Of a stretch of DNA of 64,000 nucleotides, positions 17,372-26,963 are shown piece by piece. Within the stretch, counting starts at the first letter, position 1. The number at the start of each line of letters is the position of its first letter. The DNA comes from Martinezella multihospitum (lineage in GTDB: Bacteria > Pseudomonadota > Alphaproteobacteria > Rhizobiales > Rhizobiaceae). The notes under the pieces were generated by a model. That model had not been told where the DNA came from, did no database searches, and was given only the letters and a program-made list of their open reading frames with translations. The DNA lies in assembly GCF_900094585.1 (NCBI RefSeq), contig NZ_FMAG01000001.1:186001-250000 (forward strand). The letters are read 5' to 3'. A program made the position numbers and the translations under genes.

Positions 17372-18211
17372 ATGGACGATCAAACGACCAATATCGTCGT
17401 TGCGACCCGGACGGCACTCGATCAGGCCTCGGCGCTCGCGGTTCAATATGGATTTTCACTTCTTGGCGCGATCATTCTTCTGATCGGCGGCTGGCTTCTT
17501 GCGGGCATTATCAGCCGCTCGGCCTATCGCGTCATCTCACGCATTCGCGGCATAGACGAAACGCTCGCGAGCTTCTTCCAAAATGTCTTGCACTACAGCT
17601 TGCTCATCCTTGTCTTCATCACCGTCCTTGGCCAGTTCGGTGTTCAGACAGCCTCCATCATCGCCGCTCTCGGCGCTGCCGGCCTGGCGATCGGCCTGGC
17701 CCTGCAAGGCACGCTTCAAAATATCGCCGCCGGCATCATGCTGCTGATCCTGCGGCCATTCCGGGTCGGCGAATATATCGAGACGACGAACGTCAAAGGC
17801 TACATCAAGGAGATCGGGCTCTTCGCGACGGAGATGAGGACGGCTGACGGCCTCTATCTGATGGCGCCGAATTCGACGCTCTGGAACACGCCCATCATCA
17901 ACCACAGCCGCGAGCCGGATCGCCGACAGCAATTGTCCGTTGCCATGGATGAGAAAGTCGACATCGATCTTGCCCGCAAGACAATCCTCGACATCTTGAA
18001 AGCGGATCAGCGCATCAAGACCACACCCTCACCGAAGGTTTTTCTCGACGAGCTGGCCGTCGATCAAGCCGTGCTCAACATCGAATACTGGGCGATCACC
18101 TCGTCCTGGTCAGATGTCCGGCACGATGTCGTCTCGAAGCTGAAGGCCAGGCTTGCCGAGCCCGACATAACGATCAAATCGCCGACGGAGGCGACTGGAC
18201 CCGCCGACTGA
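17372..18211 (+). CDS. Small-conductance mechanosensitive channel (MscS family)
   Basis: 279 aa; GGAG 7 bases upstream supports the ATG at 17372. Three transmembrane segments are visible: FSLLGAIILLIGGWLLAGII, VLHYSLLILVFITVLGQFG, and the pore-lining TM3 ASIIAALGAAGLAIGLALQGTLQNIAAG with its Gly/Ala ridge. The beta domain begins with RPFRVGEYIE and contains the family block YLMAPNSTLWNTPIINHS. It opens under membrane tension to release solutes during osmotic downshock. It stands alone and is followed by a long inverted repeat. Confidence 0.93.
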   Translation: MDDQTTNIVVATRTALDQASALAVQYGFSLLGAIILLIGGWLLAGIISRSAYRVISRIRGIDETLASFFQNVLHYSLLILVFITVLGQFGVQTASIIAALGAAGLAIGLALQGTLQNIAAGIMLLILRPFRVGEYIETTNVKGYIKEIGLFATEMRTADGLYLMAPNSTLWNTPIINHSREPDRRQQLSVAMDEKVDIDLARKTILDILKADQRIKTTPSPKVFLDELAVDQAVLNIEYWAITSSWSDVRHDVVSKLKARLAEPDITIKSPTEATGPAD

Positions 18212-18228
18212 GTTCTCTACTCGACGCT

Positions 18229-18268
18229 AAGCCTGCCGCCGGCAGGGAGTTGAACCAGCGGCAGGCTT
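18229..18268. terminator. Inverted repeat behind the MscS gene
   Basis: Perfect 11-bp arms (AAGCCTGCCGC and complement) enclose an 18-base loop, 18 bases after the stop. No U-run follows, so it is a possible but not canonical terminator. Confidence 0.5.
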
Positions 18269-18383
18269 CGCGAGGTCATGACACCTCGAGCAAGATCGAT
18301 GTCCTGCCCGTTCTAAACTTCCGCGAGAGGCATTTGTTCCCGGCCTCGACATGCAAAAGGCCGAACTTAGAAACCTCGCGAAT

Positions 18384-19046
18384 CTACCATTTGATGCGGT
18401 AGTCCAGGCGCACATTGCCAGCCGGTGTCAAAGTCTGCGGATCGGCGAAGGAGGCCGAGAAATTGAGGTTCGGCGCCAAAGGCTGCTGAAACGAGACTGT
18501 GCTGGAAAAGACGCTGCCGACGTCCTTCAGATTGCCGATCGCAGATAAGGACATTCCCGTCCAGGGAACGGCAATGGTAACGGCTTGTGTCGCGGTAATG
18601 GAGTTTGCCGCATTCCGAGTGCCCGCGTAATTTACGTTCAGCGACCTCGAAGTGCTCATGTCCAGATTTTCCGACACCGTCCAGCTCCGCGAGCGCTCGA
18701 GGCAAAGCGTTCCCGTGCTGTTGAGAGTGTCCACCCTCACGGAGACTTCGCGACGCCATACGGTCGAAAAGCGCTTGTGATCGTCGATTGCCGTGCCCCA
18801 GAGCGTTGCCAGGCTGCTACTGCGCAAGATCGCACCGCTGCCCGCTCCACCCAGGCCCAAATCCATGCCTGCACTCACGTCCCAAGCCATCGGCAGCCGA
18901 AAGCCGAGCGTCGTCTTATATGTTCGCGGCGCCAATTTGACCGGCGACCAGATCATCAGGTCGCTGGCTTTGGTAACCTGTGGCAAGCTGACACTCGCAA
19001 GGAGACCAAGAACGCCGCGAAGGACGCGTTTCGACTTGAAGCCCAT
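18384..19046 (-). CDS. Orphan exported protein, probable small outer-membrane beta-barrel
   Basis: 220 aa with a basic N-terminus and signal peptide (RVLRGVLGLLASVSLPQVTKA, then SDL). The rest is rich in alternating polar and hydrophobic strands (TYKTTLGFRLPMAWDVSAGMDLGLGG, NLNFSASFADPQTL, VRLDYRIKW) and ends in an aromatic residue, the usual signal for BAM-dependent insertion. There are no helical membrane segments. No family was recognised, and no neighbour suggests a role. The start ATG lacks a clear ribosome site. Confidence is fair that it is exported and low on its function. Confidence 0.65.
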   Translation of the reverse strand: MGFKSKRVLRGVLGLLASVSLPQVTKASDLMIWSPVKLAPRTYKTTLGFRLPMAWDVSAGMDLGLGGAGSGAILRSSSLATLWGTAIDDHKRFSTVWRREVSVRVDTLNSTGTLCLERSRSWTVSENLDMSTSRSLNVNYAGTRNAANSITATQAVTIAVPWTGMSLSAIGNLKDVGSVFSSTVSFQQPLAPNLNFSASFADPQTLTPAGNVRLDYRIKW

Positions 19047-19463
19047 GTTAAAGCCCGCATTCTCTTTACCCTGATCTCGTGATGTTCAGGGCGCACCAAG
19101 GCAACAGCCAGACACGGGAACAACCGCATTCCGGCTTCGGATTGATTTTGTTCGGTTAAGCACCAGCAAGATAGCGGCGCATCGGAGCCAAGATTGACGG
19201 CATCCGATTGAAGGGAATGACGCCGCTTCAAATCAAGCAGCACCCTTCGCCTAAAAGAATCCCATCCGGGGCCACGCTTGTAAACCCCTTGACCTCACGT
19301 TTTTTGCTGCGTTGCACACATGTCGCACCTGCGACGCCGCTGCATGAAAGCGACATCACCGCGAGCGGCCCGGAAAATCAGCCTTGGCCGGATAACCAAG
19401 TCGTCATTGAAGGATGATCACATTCCCGCGAGCAGCGGCGGCGCGAAGCATCGAAACGGCGAT
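19047..19463. other. 417-base intergenic region without a recognised gene
   Basis: It holds the upstream region of the exported-protein gene and the downstream region of the flavin monooxygenase gene. Short frames on the plus strand have no ribosome sites and no family resemblance. No terminator hairpin or repeat stood out. Confidence 0.6.
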
Positions 19464-20555
19464 TCACCCCAGCCGGAGCCCAGCCTTCTTCAGAATCGGA
19501 AGCACCCGATCGCAGAAATAGGGCAGTTCCTGCGTATAGTTGACGAAGGACAAGGCGATGCCGGCATAGCCTTGCTCGGCAATGGCGATCATTTCTTCGG
19601 CAATGCGCTGCGGCGTGCCAATCAGCGGATAGCTGCCTGCTCCACCGGCAAAACGCTGGCGATAGCGGTCATAGGCCTCGCGATCATGGGATTGAGAGAA
19701 CTCCTTCTTGCCAGCCATGTGCTGATCGACGGCAGCGTGATCGGCCATGGTCACGGCATAGCGCGTATAGTAATCTTCTGCCTCTGCCTGCGTCTCGCGG
19801 CAGACGACGTGACAGACGGTATAAACGCCGACCTGCCTGCCTTTGCCTGCCGCCCGCCCGGCGATATCAGCCACATGCTTTCCAGCCTCGTCGATCTCGG
19901 TAAAGGTGGTGAAGAGATAGTCGCAATGCGCGGCGGCAAAATCCCGGCCGGGGCCGCCGAAAGCCGCATTCATCGTCACCGGCCTCGGTGCCTGCAGGCT
20001 TGCCGGCCGGCTGACGGCTTCTTTCAGATTATAGTAGCTGCCTGCATAGTCGATCGGCTCATCGGAGGCGTAGAGCTGCTCGACGATTTCGAGCCATTCG
20101 GCTGCCTGGTCGTAGCCCTTTTCGACGAGCGGCACGCCGAACATGCCGAACTCCTTCGGGTTCCAGCCGCAGACAATGTTCAGCCCCGCCCGCCCCTGGC
20201 TGATATGATCGACAGTCGCAAGCGACTTGGCAGCATAAAGGGGATGGACGAGCGGCACGTGCACCGTCATGAACAGGCCGATCTGCTCGGTCGCGGCAGA
20301 TAGCGCGGCCGCCCAGGTAAAGGTCTCGAACGACCATTCGCGCACGCGGTTCTTACCGCCGAAACCGCGCCAGCGCGCAATCGGCAAAAAGAATTCGAGC
20401 CCCGCCCGGTCGGCAATCTGTGCTGCGGTCAGATTATCCTGCCAGCCTGCCGTCCAGCGCTCCGGCACGTCGGTGATGGCAAGGCCGCCATCCGCATTGG
20501 CGGAAAAAACACCGAGCTTCAGCCGGTTCGGCCCCTTCAGCGGATGCATCTTCAT
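19464..20555 (-). CDS. LLM-class flavin-dependent monooxygenase (SfnG/RutA-like branch)
   Basis: 363 aa. The barrel begins LKLGVFSANADGGLAIT. The LLM core reads QIGLFMTVHVPLVHPLYAAKSLATVDHISQGRAGLNIVCGWNPKEFGMFG, the NIV-GW-x-EF pattern shared by dimethylsulfone monooxygenase SfnG, RutA and SsuD relatives. FGGPGRDFAAAHCDYLFTTFTE follows. It is a stand-alone gene with a purine-rich leader (GGGAGGAGGAGG) before the ATG. The exact substrate cannot be told; a small sulfone, sulfonate or nitrogen heterocycle is possible. It is the fifth LLM monooxygenase gene in the first 21 kb and, like the others, lacks a neighbouring flavin reductase. Confidence 0.88.
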   Translation of the reverse strand: MKMHPLKGPNRLKLGVFSANADGGLAITDVPERWTAGWQDNLTAAQIADRAGLEFFLPIARWRGFGGKNRVREWSFETFTWAAALSAATEQIGLFMTVHVPLVHPLYAAKSLATVDHISQGRAGLNIVCGWNPKEFGMFGVPLVEKGYDQAAEWLEIVEQLYASDEPIDYAGSYYNLKEAVSRPASLQAPRPVTMNAAFGGPGRDFAAAHCDYLFTTFTEIDEAGKHVADIAGRAAGKGRQVGVYTVCHVVCRETQAEAEDYYTRYAVTMADHAAVDQHMAGKKEFSQSHDREAYDRYRQRFAGGAGSYPLIGTPQRIAEEMIAIAEQGYAGIALSFVNYTQELPYFCDRVLPILKKAGLRLG

Positions 20556-20679
20556 GGCGGCCTCCTCCTCCCGAGTTCACTTCGCGTCTATCCTGCAAAA
20601 TCCGCAGCGACCCGATAGGAATGTGTTAGCGTCGCGATGAAGAATTTCAAGCTTAAAATTTCCGATCGACACACAACAA

Positions 20680-21429
20680 TCAGCCTAGCTCCACAAGGCT
20701 CTTTCGTCTCGCCTGTTGCGATGCCGTGCGCTTGTCACCCGCGAAAAACGGTCCGCCATGCCGGTCCAGTTCGCGACGTGTGAGGTTGCACAATGCCTCC
20801 ACCTCTCCCGCTGAAGCCCGCCCGAAGGCATCGTCGAAGCTATCGGCTAGGTCCCGATCCAGCTCACGAAGCAGGCGGGGAATCCATTTGCCCCTGCCCG
20901 ACCATCTTCCTCGTCCGAGCAGCATAAGGTCGGCTAAAGGCTGGTAGAGCAGCGCGGCAATCGCGCGTACCTCTGGAGCTGCCCGCTCTCCATGCAGGTC
21001 ATCGAGAAGATCGGTGATCTGATATTTCAAGGCACTCAGCTTCTCACCTTCCAGCTCTGGCGGGCCGGCACGGAGGATGTCGACAGCATAATCTCTCCAG
21101 ACCTGCCCCTTGTCCGGATTTGGCCCGAGGATCTGGCCGGTCGCAACCATATGAATGATAACAGGATAGCCGCGCGCAATATCGCTCTCGAAAAACCAGC
21201 TGAGCGTCTCCGGGTCGTGAACAAACACTTCGAATGGAAAGTCGCCTTCGAGAAACGTTTCGCGCCAAGCGGTTTCGAGCCGATCAAAGACCACGACCAG
21301 ATCGATATCAGAGCCCTTTCTTCCCTCGCCTCGTATGATCGACCCCGAGGCAAAGGCAAAGGAATTGCCCGGAAAGCGGCTTGCGAGAACCGAGCTGGCC
21401 GCCCGCATTGCCGTTTCGAATATGCTCAT
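20680..21429 (-). CDS. Nucleotidyltransferase-domain protein (MNT type)
   Basis: 249 aa from the ATG at 21429, supported by TTGGAGAG upstream; longer frames lack a site. The active-site signature of the polymerase-beta nucleotidyltransferase fold is intact: SGSIIRGEGRKGSDIDLVVVFD, with GS, then DxD, and a third acidic residue expected in FEVFVHDPE. The remaining helical half (ALKYQITDLLDDLHGE, ALLYQPLADLMLL) resembles the four-helix partner domain of kanamycin-nucleotidyltransferase-like proteins. Substrate unknown. No HEPN toxin gene accompanies it, so a toxin-antitoxin role is not supported. Confidence 0.8.
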   Translation of the reverse strand: MSIFETAMRAASSVLASRFPGNSFAFASGSIIRGEGRKGSDIDLVVVFDRLETAWRETFLEGDFPFEVFVHDPETLSWFFESDIARGYPVIIHMVATGQILGPNPDKGQVWRDYAVDILRAGPPELEGEKLSALKYQITDLLDDLHGERAAPEVRAIAALLYQPLADLMLLGRGRWSGRGKWIPRLLRELDRDLADSFDDAFGRASAGEVEALCNLTRRELDRHGGPFFAGDKRTASQQARRKSLVELG

Positions 21430-21558
21430 CTCGCTCTCCAAACATCTATTGTCCTGCTGGTCCGCTATGCCCGCCAAGGCCCGAGCAGGCCGGCATCGGC
21501 TCCATGAGCTGAACGGCATTTCGCTGCCGTTGTGGTTGGCCGACAGCTGGCTGCAATA

Positions 21559-22029
21559 CTACGAGGCCAAAGGCAGCTCGAAGCTTCGCTTCAATGTTTC
21601 CATCGGCACATCTGTCTTGACGTTCAATACGCTCGGGATACGAGTCAAGTGGTCGGCCTGAAACCGCCAGTAGCTGTGCAGATCAGCCGTGACGATGCGC
21701 AAGACGGCATCACATTCTCCCGTGGTCAGATAACATTCCATGACTTCGGGAAACCGCCTGACAGCCTCCGCGAATTGCAGGGTGACTTGCGCATCCTGCG
21801 TCTTGAACCAGACGCGGGCAAACACGGTGAGGCCCGCACCCACCTTTGTCGGGTCCAGAACGGCAACGTAGCGATCGATGATGCCTGCGTCTTCCAGCAA
21901 TCGCACGCGGCGAAGACAGGGGGACGGCGACAACCCCACTTCCTTCGCAAGATCGACATTGGAAATGCGTCCGTCACGCTGCAGCACCTTGAGGATACGC
22001 CGATCGATCTCATCCAGATTCGGTAACAC
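21559..22029 (-). CDS. Lrp/AsnC-family transcriptional regulator
   Basis: 156 aa from a GTG start with GGGAG upstream. The N-terminal helix-turn-helix reads [47 protein letters not shown]. The C-terminal RAM ligand-binding domain contains [28 protein letters not shown]. It is divergent from argG, with 127 bases between the two starts, so control of argG and the ornithine-cyclodeaminase gene in response to an amino acid is likely. The sequence is closer to feast/famine regulators of amino-acid catabolism than to global Lrp. Confidence 0.92.
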   Translation of the reverse strand: MLPNLDEIDRRILKVLQRDGRISNVDLAKEVGLSPSPCLRRVRLLEDAGIIDRYVAVLDPTKVGAGLTVFARVWFKTQDAQVTLQFAEAVRRFPEVMECYLTTGECDAVLRIVTADLHSYWRFQADHLTRIPSVLNVKTDVPMETLKRSFELPLAS

Positions 22030-22156
22030 AATATGGCTCCCATTGCCAATGAAGTGGCATAATATGCCAAATCGTCTCGTATTCTTGAAGTCTTTGCAAG
22101 CTCATTGCGCGAGGATTGGCCTATCGTTTCATCCGTCAACATGGAGACGGAAGTCG

Positions 22157-23383
22157 ATGTCGCAAAAGCTCAAGAAAGTCGTGCTCGCCTATTCCGGAGG
22201 GCTCGACACATCCATCATCCTGAAATGGCTGCGGCAAACCTACGGCTGCGAAGTCGTGACCTTTACCGCCGACCTTGGCCAGGGCGAGGAGCTTGAGCCC
22301 GCCCGCCGAAAGGCCGAGCAATTGGGCGTGACAGATATCAGGATCGAGGATGTCCGCGAGGAATTCGTTCGGGATTTCGTTTTCCCGATGTTCCGGGCAA
22401 ACGCGCTCTATGAGGGGCAATATCTCCTCGGCTCCTCCATCGCCCGCCCGCTCATCGCCAAGCATCTCATCGATATCGCACGGGAGGTGGGAGCCGATGC
22501 CATTGCCCACGGCTCCACAGGCAAGGGCAATGATCAGGTGCGTTTCGAACTGGCGGCCAATGCGCTCGATCCATCGATCAAGATCATCGCGCCATGGCGC
22601 GAATGGGCCATCCAATCGCGCACCCAGTTGATCGAATACGCCGAAGCACATCAAATTCCCGTGCCGACAGATAAGCGCGGCGAGGCCCCTTTTTCGACCG
22701 ACGCAAATCTCCTGCACACGTCCACCGAGGGCAAGATTCTGGAAGACCCCGCCGAAATCGCGCCATCCTATATCTATCAGCGCACTGTCGACCCTCTGGA
22801 GGCACCGGACGAGCCGGAGATCGTCGTCATCGGTTTTGAAAAGGGCGATGCGGTTTCCCTGAATGGCGAAGCAATGGCACCAGCGGCACTCCTGACGAAG
22901 CTCAACGAATTGGGCGGCAGGCATGGGATCGGCAGGATCGATCTCGTCGAGAACCGTTTCGTCGGGATGAAATCGCGCGGCGTTTACGAAACTCCCGGTG
23001 GCACGATCCTGCTCGCCGCCCATCGCGGGATCGAATCCATCACGCTCGACCGCGCCGCTGCACATTTGAAGGACGAGATCATGCCCCGCTACGCCGCGCT
23101 GATCTATAACGGGTTTTGGTATTCTCCCGAGCGGGAAATGCTGCAGGCTTTGATAGACCGGAGCCAAATCCATGTCAGCGGCGAAGTGACGCTCAGGCTC
23201 TACAAGGGTTCAGCCAATGTGATCGCGCGCACCTCGCCCGCCTCGCTCTACTCGACCGATCTCGTCACCTTCGAGGAAAGCTCCGGAGCATACGACCACC
23301 ACGACGCCGAGGGCTTCATTAAACTCAATGGCCTGCGCCTGAAGAGCTGGGCAATGCGGAACGCCAGGATGGCAGCATCATAA
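22157..23383 (+). CDS. argG: Argininosuccinate synthase
   Basis: 408 aa; the ATG at 22157 follows GGAGACGGAAG. The N-type ATP pyrophosphatase P-loop is AYSGGLDTS, and the citrulline/aspartate-binding blocks are present: [31 protein letters not shown] and YGFW-like [18 protein letters not shown]. It joins citrulline and aspartate with ATP to give argininosuccinate. The gene sits in an accessory setting with an Lrp regulator and an ornithine-cyclodeaminase homologue. It is therefore probably either a second argG used under special conditions or a relocated housekeeping copy. Confidence 0.96.
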   Translation: MSQKLKKVVLAYSGGLDTSIILKWLRQTYGCEVVTFTADLGQGEELEPARRKAEQLGVTDIRIEDVREEFVRDFVFPMFRANALYEGQYLLGSSIARPLIAKHLIDIAREVGADAIAHGSTGKGNDQVRFELAANALDPSIKIIAPWREWAIQSRTQLIEYAEAHQIPVPTDKRGEAPFSTDANLLHTSTEGKILEDPAEIAPSYIYQRTVDPLEAPDEPEIVVIGFEKGDAVSLNGEAMAPAALLTKLNELGGRHGIGRIDLVENRFVGMKSRGVYETPGGTILLAAHRGIESITLDRAAAHLKDEIMPRYAALIYNGFWYSPEREMLQALIDRSQIHVSGEVTLRLYKGSANVIARTSPASLYSTDLVTFEESSGAYDHHDAEGFIKLNGLRLKSWAMRNARMAAS

Positions 23384-23535
23384 GAACGGTTATGAGACGC
23401 AGATAGGTCCAGCTACATAATTCATGCTGATCGATCCCTGCGTCTATCGTTTTCAGACCTGCTGTTGCCGGCCGCTATTGACCTCAAGTGCTCTTGAGGT
23501 TGCAGAGTGGCCGGACACACGGAGGTCGACCCGCA

Positions 23536-24453
23536 ATGAAGATATTGAAAGACGAGGATTTATGCCCTTCCGCAGTCATGCGTGGGGCAATCGATGCCTT
23601 GGAAGCAGCTTTCCGAGCCAAGGCAGCGGGCGAGCTGGTGTCCCCACCCCGGCATCATGTCTCCTTTCCCGATCGTGGAGACATCGTGTTTACGGTCGGC
23701 GGCATCGATGGCGAACGGCCGCTGGCCGGCTTTCGCGCCTACGAGACCTTTGCCGGCGGGCGGCATTCACAAATCGTCGCTGTTTGGCGTGCCGACACCG
23801 CTGAACTGCAGGGCGTCATCTTGGGCGAACGGCTCGGCCAGATCAGGACGGGCGCGATTGGAGGCGTGGCCATCCGCCACCTCAGCGTTCCCGCCGCCAG
23901 CATGGTCGGCATCATTGGCAGTGGCGCGCAGGCGCGAACGCAGCTCATTGCCGCTGCCGCCGTTCGCGACATTGGCTCTGCCCGGGTCTTCAGCCGAAAC
24001 CCGAGAAACTGCGCCGCCTTCGCTGAAGAGATGCAATTGGAACTCGGTATTGCCGTTGAACCGGTTACAAGTGCCGCAAAAGCCGTGGCCGATGCCGATA
24101 TCGTGTTATGCGCAACAAGCAGCGACATGCCGGTGATCGATGCTTCAGAATTAAAGGCCGGCGTTCATATCAATACGATCGGCCCGAAGACGCTCATGGG
24201 GCATGAACTCGGCGTGGACGTCGCTGACATAGCCAGCATCATCGCCACGGATTCTCCCGAGCAAACGCGCGCCTATACGTCCCCATTTTTCCTTTGCGGA
24301 ACCATGCACGAGGAGCGAATTCTCGATCTTGCGGCAATAGTCGCCGGTCATGCTGCCGGTAGAACGTCGTCTCTCGACACGACGCTCTTCTGTTCGGTCG
24401 GCCTCGCGGGTACGGAAGTCATCGTAGCATCGGCCATATTCGACACGATCTGA
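23536..24453 (+). CDS. Ornithine cyclodeaminase / mu-crystallin family protein
   Basis: 305 aa from the ATG at 23536 (GGAGG 10 bases before). A Rossmann core has the dinucleotide-binding loop VGIIGSGAQARTQL, preceded by the family block LGERLGQIRTGAIGGVAIRHLS and followed by ADIVLCATSSDMPVIDASELKAGVHINTIGP. Family members include ornithine cyclodeaminase, alanine dehydrogenase and imine reductases, so the reaction is uncertain. Its position behind argG suggests ornithine or a related amino acid as substrate; the 152-base gap allows separate promoter control. Confidence 0.85.
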   Translation: MKILKDEDLCPSAVMRGAIDALEAAFRAKAAGELVSPPRHHVSFPDRGDIVFTVGGIDGERPLAGFRAYETFAGGRHSQIVAVWRADTAELQGVILGERLGQIRTGAIGGVAIRHLSVPAASMVGIIGSGAQARTQLIAAAAVRDIGSARVFSRNPRNCAAFAEEMQLELGIAVEPVTSAAKAVADADIVLCATSSDMPVIDASELKAGVHINTIGPKTLMGHELGVDVADIASIIATDSPEQTRAYTSPFFLCGTMHEERILDLAAIVAGHAAGRTSSLDTTLFCSVGLAGTEVIVASAIFDTI

Positions 24454-24492
24454 CATCGGGTCGGAAATCGCGCGGCTGCGCCTCGAAACTCT

Positions 24493-25074
24493 TCAGCCGT
24501 TCCAACCTACGACCGTCAGCCTCGGCCAGACCGCAATCCAGCGATTGGCTTTCTGCTCATAGATCGCCCGCGTGATCTGCGTCTTGTTGGGGCGCACGAC
24601 GCCATTCAGCAGATCGGAAAGACCGAACGGAGCACAATAATCCAGACGACCGTGGCCATTGGAACGCAATCCCACGGCGGTTGCCGTGGTCGGAAAAGTG
24701 GTGATAGCGTCCAGGGTCGATTTATAAGGTGGGATCGGGTATCCGAACTTCGCTTCGTACCAGCAGTGAACCCTGGCTTCGTTCTTTACATCGATCCAGA
24801 CCGTTAAATCCGGAAACATCGCGCGGACCCGAGCGGCATGAACGGCCTCCGCTTGTTCAGACAAATCATCGGCATCGAAATAAACAATGTCGACGTCATT
24901 GATTCCATGAGACAGAGGCAATCCGAAGGCATCGTTCCAAACGGTCTGGGCAACGGCTCCTGCCACCAGCCAGCAATCTGGCAGCGCAATCTCATCCCAG
25001 CGCCGGAGAAGCGACATCAGCAAAGCGCTCTTGAAGACGATATCTTCCAATTCCGTCTGTTCGCTTGTCGTCAT
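24493..25074 (-). CDS. Nucleotidyltransferase family protein (NTP_transf_6/DUF925)
   Basis: 193 aa from the ATG at 25074, behind GAGGGCGGGG. The family signature is clear: CWLVAGAVAQTVWND, then HGINDVDIVYFDADDL (DxD), WIDVKNEARVH, PPYKSTLDAITTFPTTATAVGLR, YCAPFGLSDLLNGVVRPN and NRWIAVWPRLTV. These proteins have a nucleotidyltransferase fold of unknown biological target. It is convergent with the cyclodeaminase-like gene and 113 bases downstream of a P-loop kinase-like gene on the same strand, so the two may be co-expressed. Confidence 0.88.
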   Translation of the reverse strand: MTTSEQTELEDIVFKSALLMSLLRRWDEIALPDCWLVAGAVAQTVWNDAFGLPLSHGINDVDIVYFDADDLSEQAEAVHAARVRAMFPDLTVWIDVKNEARVHCWYEAKFGYPIPPYKSTLDAITTFPTTATAVGLRSNGHGRLDYCAPFGLSDLLNGVVRPNKTQITRAIYEQKANRWIAVWPRLTVVGWNG

Positions 25075-25187
25075 TGCCCCGCCCTCGTTGGAAACGACTT
25101 GTGGCCATAGTCCATGACCTACCTTCTGCATTCAAACATGATTCTCGGCCGTTACTGTAGACTTGGCCAGCGCATCGCCGCTGCCCC

Positions 25188-25757
25188 TCAGCCGCTGTTG
25201 CGCGCAAGCCTTAGCAGCCGGTCCATTTCGCCGTGCGAATTCAAAAGGGCGACGGGCACTTGTGGCCCATGCAGGTCGATACTTCGAACGAACAGAGGCG
25301 CATATTTCCTCTCGAAATTCCAGATATAGGAGAGGAAAGCCCTATCTGGCAGCGGTTCAGGGCAACCTTCGGCCATAGCAGGGCGAACTGTTCCATAGTG
25401 CCGTGAAACCCGCTTCGCCAGACCAAATAATGCAACATGCCTCGGCACTCGAACCCAAAGGACGAGATCGGTGCGCGGCAATCTCAGATCAAAAGTGGAT
25501 GCGCCGCTGCCATCCATGACCCACCTCTCCCGTCGCGCCAGCTCGACGATCATCGACCGCTGCTCATCCCTTTCGCGCTCTTTCCAACCCGGTAGCCATC
25601 GGACGTCCCGATCGAGCGATTGAAACTCCAAACCGAATGTAGTCGCGATCTTCTGGGAATAGGTCGTCTTGCCGCCGCCGGAGCAGCCGATGACAAGTAC
25701 CCTGTTGGCGCCGGCAAGCAGTGCAGCGGCTTCGGGCAGCAAAACATAGTTTGGCAA
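25188..25757 (-). CDS. P-loop kinase-like AAA protein (FlaR/adenylate-kinase-like)
   Basis: 189 aa with a Walker A motif VLVIGCSGGGKTTYSQKIA at about residues 20-38 and a hydrophobic Walker B-like strand (DLVLWVRVP). It also has the substrate-lid pattern VMDGSGASTFDLRLPRTD and LPDRAFLSYIWNFERKYAP, found in proteins annotated as FlaR-like topology modulators or small-molecule kinases. It probably phosphorylates a small molecule; the substrate is not known. The DNA-topology name is historical and is not supported by anything visible here. Confidence 0.83.
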   Translation of the reverse strand: MPNYVLLPEAAALLAGANRVLVIGCSGGGKTTYSQKIATTFGLEFQSLDRDVRWLPGWKERERDEQRSMIVELARRERWVMDGSGASTFDLRLPRTDLVLWVRVPRHVALFGLAKRVSRHYGTVRPAMAEGCPEPLPDRAFLSYIWNFERKYAPLFVRSIDLHGPQVPVALLNSHGEMDRLLRLARNSG

Positions 25758-25938
25758 AGCTTCCTCCTATCCGACGCGGATGTCTAAGTCGCAGGACACT
25801 ATTCTATCAGCAGAGCGATCCGGGCCGTCCGGGTGTTCTTGCACTCCAAATGAAAAACCGCCTTGAACGCCCAGCGATTCAAATTCATTCGGATTGGCTC
25901 GCCTGCGACGATTTTTTCCTCGCATCATCAGACGCAAA

Positions 25939-26859
25939 TCAGCGCGGCATTATCATCTGCGATTGCGGCGTCACCTCACTCAGCAGCCAATCTTGAAATA
26001 ATGTCGCCGTCTCGTTCGTCTGCTTCTTTTCCGGCATGACGACGTAATAGCTGTTCTCGGTCGGCATCGGCAGATTAAACAGCGGCAGAAGCGTGCCGGC
26101 CTTGAGCTCATCCTCGATCAGATAGGTCGGCAGAAGCGCCACGCCGAGCTCGGCGATGGCCGCTGCGATGATCATGGAAAACTGGTCGAAGCGTGCGCCG
26201 GGATAGGCATTCTCCGTCGACAACGCCTGCAGATCGAACCATTGCGCCCAGAGCTTCGGGCGGGTCGTCAGATGCAGCAGCGGTGCTCCCGATAGCTCAG
26301 CCGGCGAGATCAGACCCAGCCGCCCGGCAAGCTCGCGGCTGGCGACGGGCAGAACGGTCTCGTTGCAGAGAAAGGTCGCAACAGCGCCGGCCCAGGCCGG
26401 CAGGCCGTAGTGGATGGCGAGATCGAAATTATCCTCGTCGAAGTTGAAGGGCTTGGACCGGGATTCCACCGTGATCGCGACATCGCGATGTTCGTCCAGA
26501 AACCGACCAAGGCGCGGCACCAGCCAGCGCGTGCCGAAGGTCGGCAAGGTCGCGACCTTGAGCGACAGTTTCATCTGGCCGGCGGCAACGGCGCCGATCA
26601 TCAGCCGCTCCGAGCGCAGAAGCAGGTCCTTGACCTCCGGCAACAGCCGAAGTCCGGCCTCGGACAGCACGACGCGCTGGCGAACGCGCTCGAACAATTT
26701 CAAACCTGTCTGCTGCTCGAGATCGCTGATCTGACGGCTGACGGCGCTTTGGGTAAGATTGAGCTCTTCCGCCGCGCGCGAAAAATTCTGGTGACGCGCC
26801 GCGCATTCGAAGGCCTGCAGATTGACGATGTCAGGGATGAGACGACGACGCATGTTCAT
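25939..26859 (-). CDS. LysR-family transcriptional regulator, probable regulator of the lysine cluster
   Basis: 306 aa. The winged helix is IVNLQAFECAARHQNFSRAAEELNLTQSAVSRQISDLEQQTGLKLFER, followed by a PBP2-type effector domain (LKVATLPTFGTRWLVPRLGRFL, GVALLPTYLIEDEL) of the GcvA-like group. It is divergent from hglS, with 104 bases between the two starts, the classic arrangement for an activator of the neighbouring catabolic genes. The inducer could be lysine, aminoadipate or 2-oxoadipate; this is inference. ATG at 26859 or 26853. Confidence 0.92.
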   Translation of the reverse strand: MNMRRRLIPDIVNLQAFECAARHQNFSRAAEELNLTQSAVSRQISDLEQQTGLKLFERVRQRVVLSEAGLRLLPEVKDLLLRSERLMIGAVAAGQMKLSLKVATLPTFGTRWLVPRLGRFLDEHRDVAITVESRSKPFNFDEDNFDLAIHYGLPAWAGAVATFLCNETVLPVASRELAGRLGLISPAELSGAPLLHLTTRPKLWAQWFDLQALSTENAYPGARFDQFSMIIAAAIAELGVALLPTYLIEDELKAGTLLPLFNLPMPTENSYYVVMPEKKQTNETATLFQDWLLSEVTPQSQMIMPR

Positions 26860-26963
26860 TCCATTTTCGCATCAAGTTAGAATTCTCTCTCACAACACCG
26901 GCTGCCAAACAAGATATATTCTGCAATACAGGAATGATGTAGCCTTTCAGGAAGAGATCGCAC

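Noticed and set aside
20680..25757. Toxin-antitoxin or phage-defence island from nucleotidyltransferase and P-loop genes
   Set aside because: No HEPN, nuclease or membrane effector partner, no paired overlap, and the genes are interspersed with amino-acid metabolism genes.
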